Origin: Chiua virens
Lineage: Eukaryota; Basidiomycota; Agaricomycetes; Boletales; Boletaceae
Reading direction: 5' to 3'
Length of the DNA stretch: 64,000 bases
Assembly: GCA_019787685.1 (NCBI GenBank)
Contig: JAHNUO010000004.1
Coordinates: forward strand, 2,294,001-2,358,000
The position numbers were made by a program, and so were the translations under genes. The notes beneath the pieces were generated by a model. It saw nothing but the letters and a program-made list of their open reading frames with translations. It was not told the origin of the DNA and did not search any database. How positions within the stretch are numbered: the first letter of the stretch is position 1; each line of letters opens with the position of its first letter. Of the stretch, positions 59,799 through 64,000 are shown piece by piece.

Positions 59799-60070
59799 GT
59801 CTGATGTTTTGCGTGCTGCAGTGGTGGATGCGCGAACGATAGGGAGTCAGCGAGCCGAGTCAAAGCAAGAGGGCGCGTTGGCGGTCATTGAAACGCGTGT
59901 TATGTAATCCAAACCATGTGACATTACACCACAGACACTGCCACATCCTCTTGAGTCCCAGACTCAAGTGCTTGACTTGAACTCTCGATCATTGTCGCTC
60001 GGATCACGAGACAGCTGGGCTGCAGGTCAGAACCTACTCCGTCAATTGAACCATATAAAAATCCACCGTT
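59799..60070. promoter_or_regulatory. Shared divergent promoter region, Ku70 / PTPA
   Basis: 272 bp between the two start codons must hold both 5' leaders and core promoters. No specific factor site is claimed. Confidence 0.55.
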
Positions 60071-61360
60071 ATGACTACCCAACCCACGTTGCGGGACCTC
60101 CGCCAAATCTCATTACTTGGCTTGGTCGACACTGTCAAATCACCCGAGCAGAAAATCCGTTACGATGAGCATGTTGTTCATTGGAAACAAACGACGGGAT
60201 ATCATGATTACCAACTGTTTTTGCGCCGATTGAATGAATCGGTAGTTGGTTACACCGTATCACGCGCACCCGATTCGGATTCACTGGCAGACACTGCGAC
60301 ATCTGAGGGCCACAGTCAGGTAGGGGCAGACGCAGCCTTGTAACCCGCGTATCCTCAATGTAATGTTACCAGGCCATCACCAACTTGCTTACCCTTCTTG
60401 ACACGCTGGACAAATGGATTGACGCGTCCCCACCTCAGAAACCAGGTGCCACTCCCCGATTCGGGAATCCCGCCTTTCGAGAATACTGGGGAGACCGCCT
60501 CATCAAGGCAAGTATCTACCTCCCATCTGATAACGCGTGTACGTAGCACGCACACGTGTACGACGGCGCGCCGCTCATCCTCGCCTTTGCTTATCAGGAA
60601 TCTGACCACCTCCTGAGCACTTTCCTGGGGCCCGCTGGGGCCCCTGCCCTCCGCTTCATCAAACCCTACTTCCTCGAATCGTTTGGCAGCTTTGGTCGTC
60701 TTGACTACGGGACTGGCCATGAAACAGCCTTTGCGCTTTTCCTTTGCTCCCTTACGCTCCTCCGCATCCTCCACCCTAACCCACCAGAGGAACGCGCCAT
60801 CGTCTTCCGTGTATTTGTGCGCTATTTCCGCCTCTGCTGGCGGTTGCAAGATACGTATAAGCTCGAACCGGCTGGGAGCCATGGTGTCTGGGGGTTAGAC
60901 GACTACTGCTTCCTCCCATACATTTTTGGGAGCGGTCAACTCCGAGGCATGCCTCTTTCATCATATCTTTACCTGATATCTGGGTAACATTTTTTAAATT
61001 TATGTTTGCTAGATCAGACGATAATACCCGTGAACGCGGTCCTCGGAGCCAAGCCCGCCAAAGACGTACATCCCATGGATAGCTATGACAACCTGTACTT
61101 CATGGCGATTGCGAGGATCCACCAGGTCAAGTATGGTCCGTTTTTTGAACACTCATCTCAGTTGCATTCGATCGCGACGCATGTGCAGAGCTGGAATAAA
61201 GTGAACAAGGGTCTATTCGAGATGTACCAGGCGAGTCGAACAGCTCCGTGAGACGAGACGATTCTCACGCCGTTACTGCACGCCGTAGGCCGAGGTGTTG
61301 AGCAAACGTGTGGTCGTACAACATCTGCCGCTCGGAGGTCTGATAGAGTGGGATCGTTAG
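60071..61360 (+). CDS. PP2A phosphatase activator (PTPA / RRD family)
   Basis: Prolyl-isomerase-like activator that reactivates protein phosphatase 2A. Exons 60071-60319, 60373-60507, 60547-60946, 61013-61230 and 61289-61360 sum to 1074 nt (357 aa), the usual family length. Segments in order: NLLTLLDTLDKWIDASPP, RFGNPAFREYW, YDGAPLILAFAYQES, YFLESFGSFGRLDYGTGHE, AFALFLCSL, RVFVRYFRLCWRLQDTYKLE, GSHGVWGLDDYCFLPYIFG, LRDQTIIPV, YFMAIARIHQVKYGPF, then AEVLSKRVVVQHLPLGGLIEW. All match PTPA, including the GTGHE and WGLDDY motifs that form its ATP/peptide site. Only the first intron has a GT donor; the other three begin with GC. Confidence 0.94.
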
Positions 61361-63620
61361 ACAAACATGCCGCCATGCAGCACCACAAAACGTTCACGAA
61401 GCCGCCATCCGCGGAATTGGCCGTGCTCGCGTCACGGCATCTTCACACCCCTGCTAATAACCCACCTCCGTACCTCGCTGCGCCGTTCAAGGTTACAGTA
61501 CGGTCCGTGGTTCCCAAGCTGTTTGGTACAGAATGACATACATCGGATACCGCGCCGGAGTGCAGTGTCTAACGCCACTTTGTCCATGCTGCAATTTTTT
61601 TCTTCGCTTGACCGACCGAGAACACATCGTGGACCCGGCCTCGCGCACCGCGGACATACGCTCAGCGAGCGTTAAGCATTTTGATGATATCCCAGTCTCC
61701 TCCAGTTTCAACCTCCAAGGAGTACCGTTATGAGATGACCCGAAGCACCCGAAATTCCGAATCCGTTCCCTCGTCACCTTGACTTCTGTCACAACGTAAA
61801 TGTTATCGTACCGTGCGTCTCGGATATATGCGCGGGCTTTTGACGAGTCAGGCATATTGCTGCCCGAGGACAACGACAAGTGTACAATTCTGGTACGCGC
61901 CGGCTGACAGCCTGTTACGGCGCCTCCCGCGACGACTCAGACGACGAGAGCGCGACCCTTTAGGTGCGCCGCCGTCCACGCGTTATTTTCCCATCGATAC
62001 ATTGCTTCCGGTATCATTTGAAGCGACGGTGCGGGCTGCCAAGCGACCGGCTCGAACGGTGTATGTAGTTGAATCCGTCGACCGCGATCGCGAACATGAT
62101 CGCCGAACAGTCGTGCACCGCAGCGCCAGCCCACAGCCTATAGGCATATCACCTCGTTGTCTGTATCGCCATGATCATGTCCGAGTCACGACAGTGCCAG
62201 CGTGCCAGTGTGGCTCGCGCGGTTTCTTAATCGTGTCGTCACCATGCTAGTCGTACTTGTGTTGTCATTGGTCATAACCCCGCCGAGATGTTCGATTTGT
62301 GGGCATTGCAGACCCTGTCGATGAAGGGTGGACTCGAGACCCTAGCTGCCGCCGTCAACCAACCCTTCAAATCGGGCCGTCAAGGGTACTCCAATCGTAA
62401 ACCTGTTACGCCAGACAAGCCAAGGGAACCAAACACCCATTTAGCGACCCCCCGTATGGTGTTCTTTTCCCTCTCTTCCGGTAATGCGACCAAAGAAAGG
62501 CAACCAAGGAACGCCATCACAAAGAACCATGCGTGATCCTGATTCAGATGTACATCGAGTAAACATTTTTTTCTTCCTGATCGGCCACGAGGACAAGTGA
62601 ACAAGACGACACGGGGTATACCAGGCTATTTATTTTGTCCACTTGGTCAGAGAGACAAACATGTGACGACCGTGATCGGAAAACTTGCATCATGTTAGGC
62701 GCGCGCACCATCAGTCACACCCCTTACGGGCCGCTTACCATTTTCTTCCCGCGAATATGCACATGGATTGAATTGTATAAAGTAAATGTAAACATGTAGC
62801 GATTTTGAGAACCTCGGGAACTTTATCTACATATACTTGGGTTGACATGCCCTCGACAACGGCACCAGGGGGTGGCTGACAATCGATCCATTGGCGCGGC
62901 AAGTTCCCGGTCGAAAAATGACGAAAGGGTAAATTATTCTCCCAAGTTACCTATATAGATCATGATTTCGGAATGATGGCTGTGTATCACGGCCACACGG
63001 TAATGTGCTTCGTGACTTGATTTGATGGGCCAGAAGATAGCCTGATATGTAGCGATAGGATAGGATTGTGATTTGATTTTTGTGATAGGCCCTCGGAAAG
63101 ACCCGGCAGGGGTCGGGGGAGCCGTTTAGCGACTTGTGGAGAGGTGGCACACAGGGAGGTGCCGGTGAACGTCATCGCTTGATAACTCGCGTTCGGTCCA
63201 TGTGCGTTCGAACCGTGTGATGGGCCAGTGGGAGGATGCGGCTAGCGAAGAAGCTCATCGTGGTTCCTACGCTAAAACCGAGGCTGCACCCATCGTGCGC
63301 TTCGGGGACGCTGATAGGCTCGAGTCTGTGCCATATATTTAAGGTTTGTATGATGACGTGACGCACCGCCGAACCAAAATATGCCCGTTCACACACGCAA
63401 CCTCGAAAGGTCCTAGGTAACTTGCCAATCTAGGTTACATGAAAAACCACAAGTGGCAAGAACAAAAAGGATCAAAATTTTTAGGGTAGTCCTTACCTTT
63501 TTGAACTAGGACCTTATTTGAGCTCGAAGATTGGTCCCGGGTCAGCAGTATTCAGTGTGACGTTGATTATGGATTCGATACGGAATTAACGCGAACGGTT
63601 CCTCCCGAAGAATCCGATAT
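61361..63620. other. Intergenic, nothing recognised
   Basis: About 2.3 kb after PTPA. Frames at 61365-62250 are short and contradictory on the two strands. No domain, repeat or RNA gene seen. Confidence 0.45.
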
Positions 63621-63689
63621 GCGGGCTCGGTGTCAGCCTAAGCCTGCAGGCAAGGGTTCAAGTGCAGATATGGAACGAAGAGAATCACG

Positions 63690-63963
63690 ACAAATGATCA
63701 AACAGGTAAAACTTACACCCGCAGGGAATGAGTATCGCGCTTTCGATACCAAACTTTCCAAATGTGCGCGTTCTCTCAGGAAAAGGGGCCCGTTCAACAG
63801 CCGTTGGCCGTTGACGGTATAGTACCCAACGCCCCTCGTGTTGTCCTGCCCTCGCGTCCAATAAGTCGATTTCCTCGGCGGTATTGAGCGCAGCTTTTTC
63901 ATCTGGATCCGGCCCTTGGTGTTCATTTAGCTGATCCTGCGCGATGGGTTGCCAAGGCGCAAC
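63690..63963 (-). CDS. Possible partial exon at right window edge, unknown protein
   Basis: A minus-strand frame reads MVAPWQPIAQDQLNEHQGP, AALNTAEEIDLLDARAG, GRWVLYRQRPTAVERA and FGKFGIESAILIPCG, then runs into a gtgtaag-like donor near 63722. The polar, helix-compatible composition and the donor suggest a real exon. No family is recognised, and the rest of the gene would lie downstream within 63.6 kb or beyond the edge. The Met at 63963 could be an internal residue, since the frame is open to 63999. Confidence 0.3.
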
Positions 63964-64000
63964 CATTGTTTCTCCTGAAAGGCGCTGCTGCGCGATCATC

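Overview
The window looks like nuclear DNA of a filamentous basidiomycete (Agaricomycete). The evidence is many short introns (about 40-70 nt), a basidiomycete-type sesquiterpene synthase, a DUF6533-type membrane protein, an F-box/LRR protein, and a large TPR-CHAT protein of the kind highly expanded in Rhizoctonia-like fungi. Genus assignment is inference only. No bacterial-style operons, rRNA, tRNA or CRISPR were seen.

Layout. 0.3-5.1 kb: a MINDY-type deubiquitinase (-), a small secreted protein (-) and a proline-rich acidic protein (+). 5.1-7.4 kb: no supportable gene. 7.4-11.8 kb: a TPR-CHAT protein (-) whose CHAT half needs two single-base frame corrections. 12.05-21.92 kb: a nested mobile-element island. 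An element with 74-bp terminal inverted repeats and a 9-bp target duplication holds remnants of a Myb/SANT-like gene, a PIF/Harbinger-like DDE transposase, a DUF6589-like gene and a RecQ-like helicase. Into these have gone a non-autonomous LTR element with two 642-bp LTRs, a solo LTR of the same family, and a 1.58-kb Tc1 element.

22.1-42.7 kb is a normal gene-rich stretch: cytochrome P450 (-), F-box protein (-), SAM-domain tail-anchored protein (-), CK1-like kinase (+), a small conserved protein (+), a phosphatase fused to a beta-trefoil lectin-like domain (+), an LRR protein (+), the TORC2/eisosome effector SLM1 (-), the ER protein PHO88/SND3 (+) and a DUF6533 membrane protein (+). 43.9-49.6 kb: sesquiterpene synthase (+), a P-loop GTPase (-) and mitochondrial ATP synthase subunit g (-). 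52.3-54.3 kb: a secreted GH18 chitinase with a chitin-binding module (+). 56.9-61.4 kb: Ku70 (-) and the PP2A activator PTPA (+), divergently transcribed. The rest is gene-poor, with a possible partial exon at the right edge.

The most notable observations are the 9.9-kb composite element with its 9-bp duplication, the repeat-rich coding-free interior of the LTR element, a PTPA gene in which three of four introns appear to be GC-AG, and the phosphatase-lectin fusion. Exon boundaries were worked out by eye from reading frame and family resemblance; where exon lengths were summed and found to be a multiple of three this is stated.
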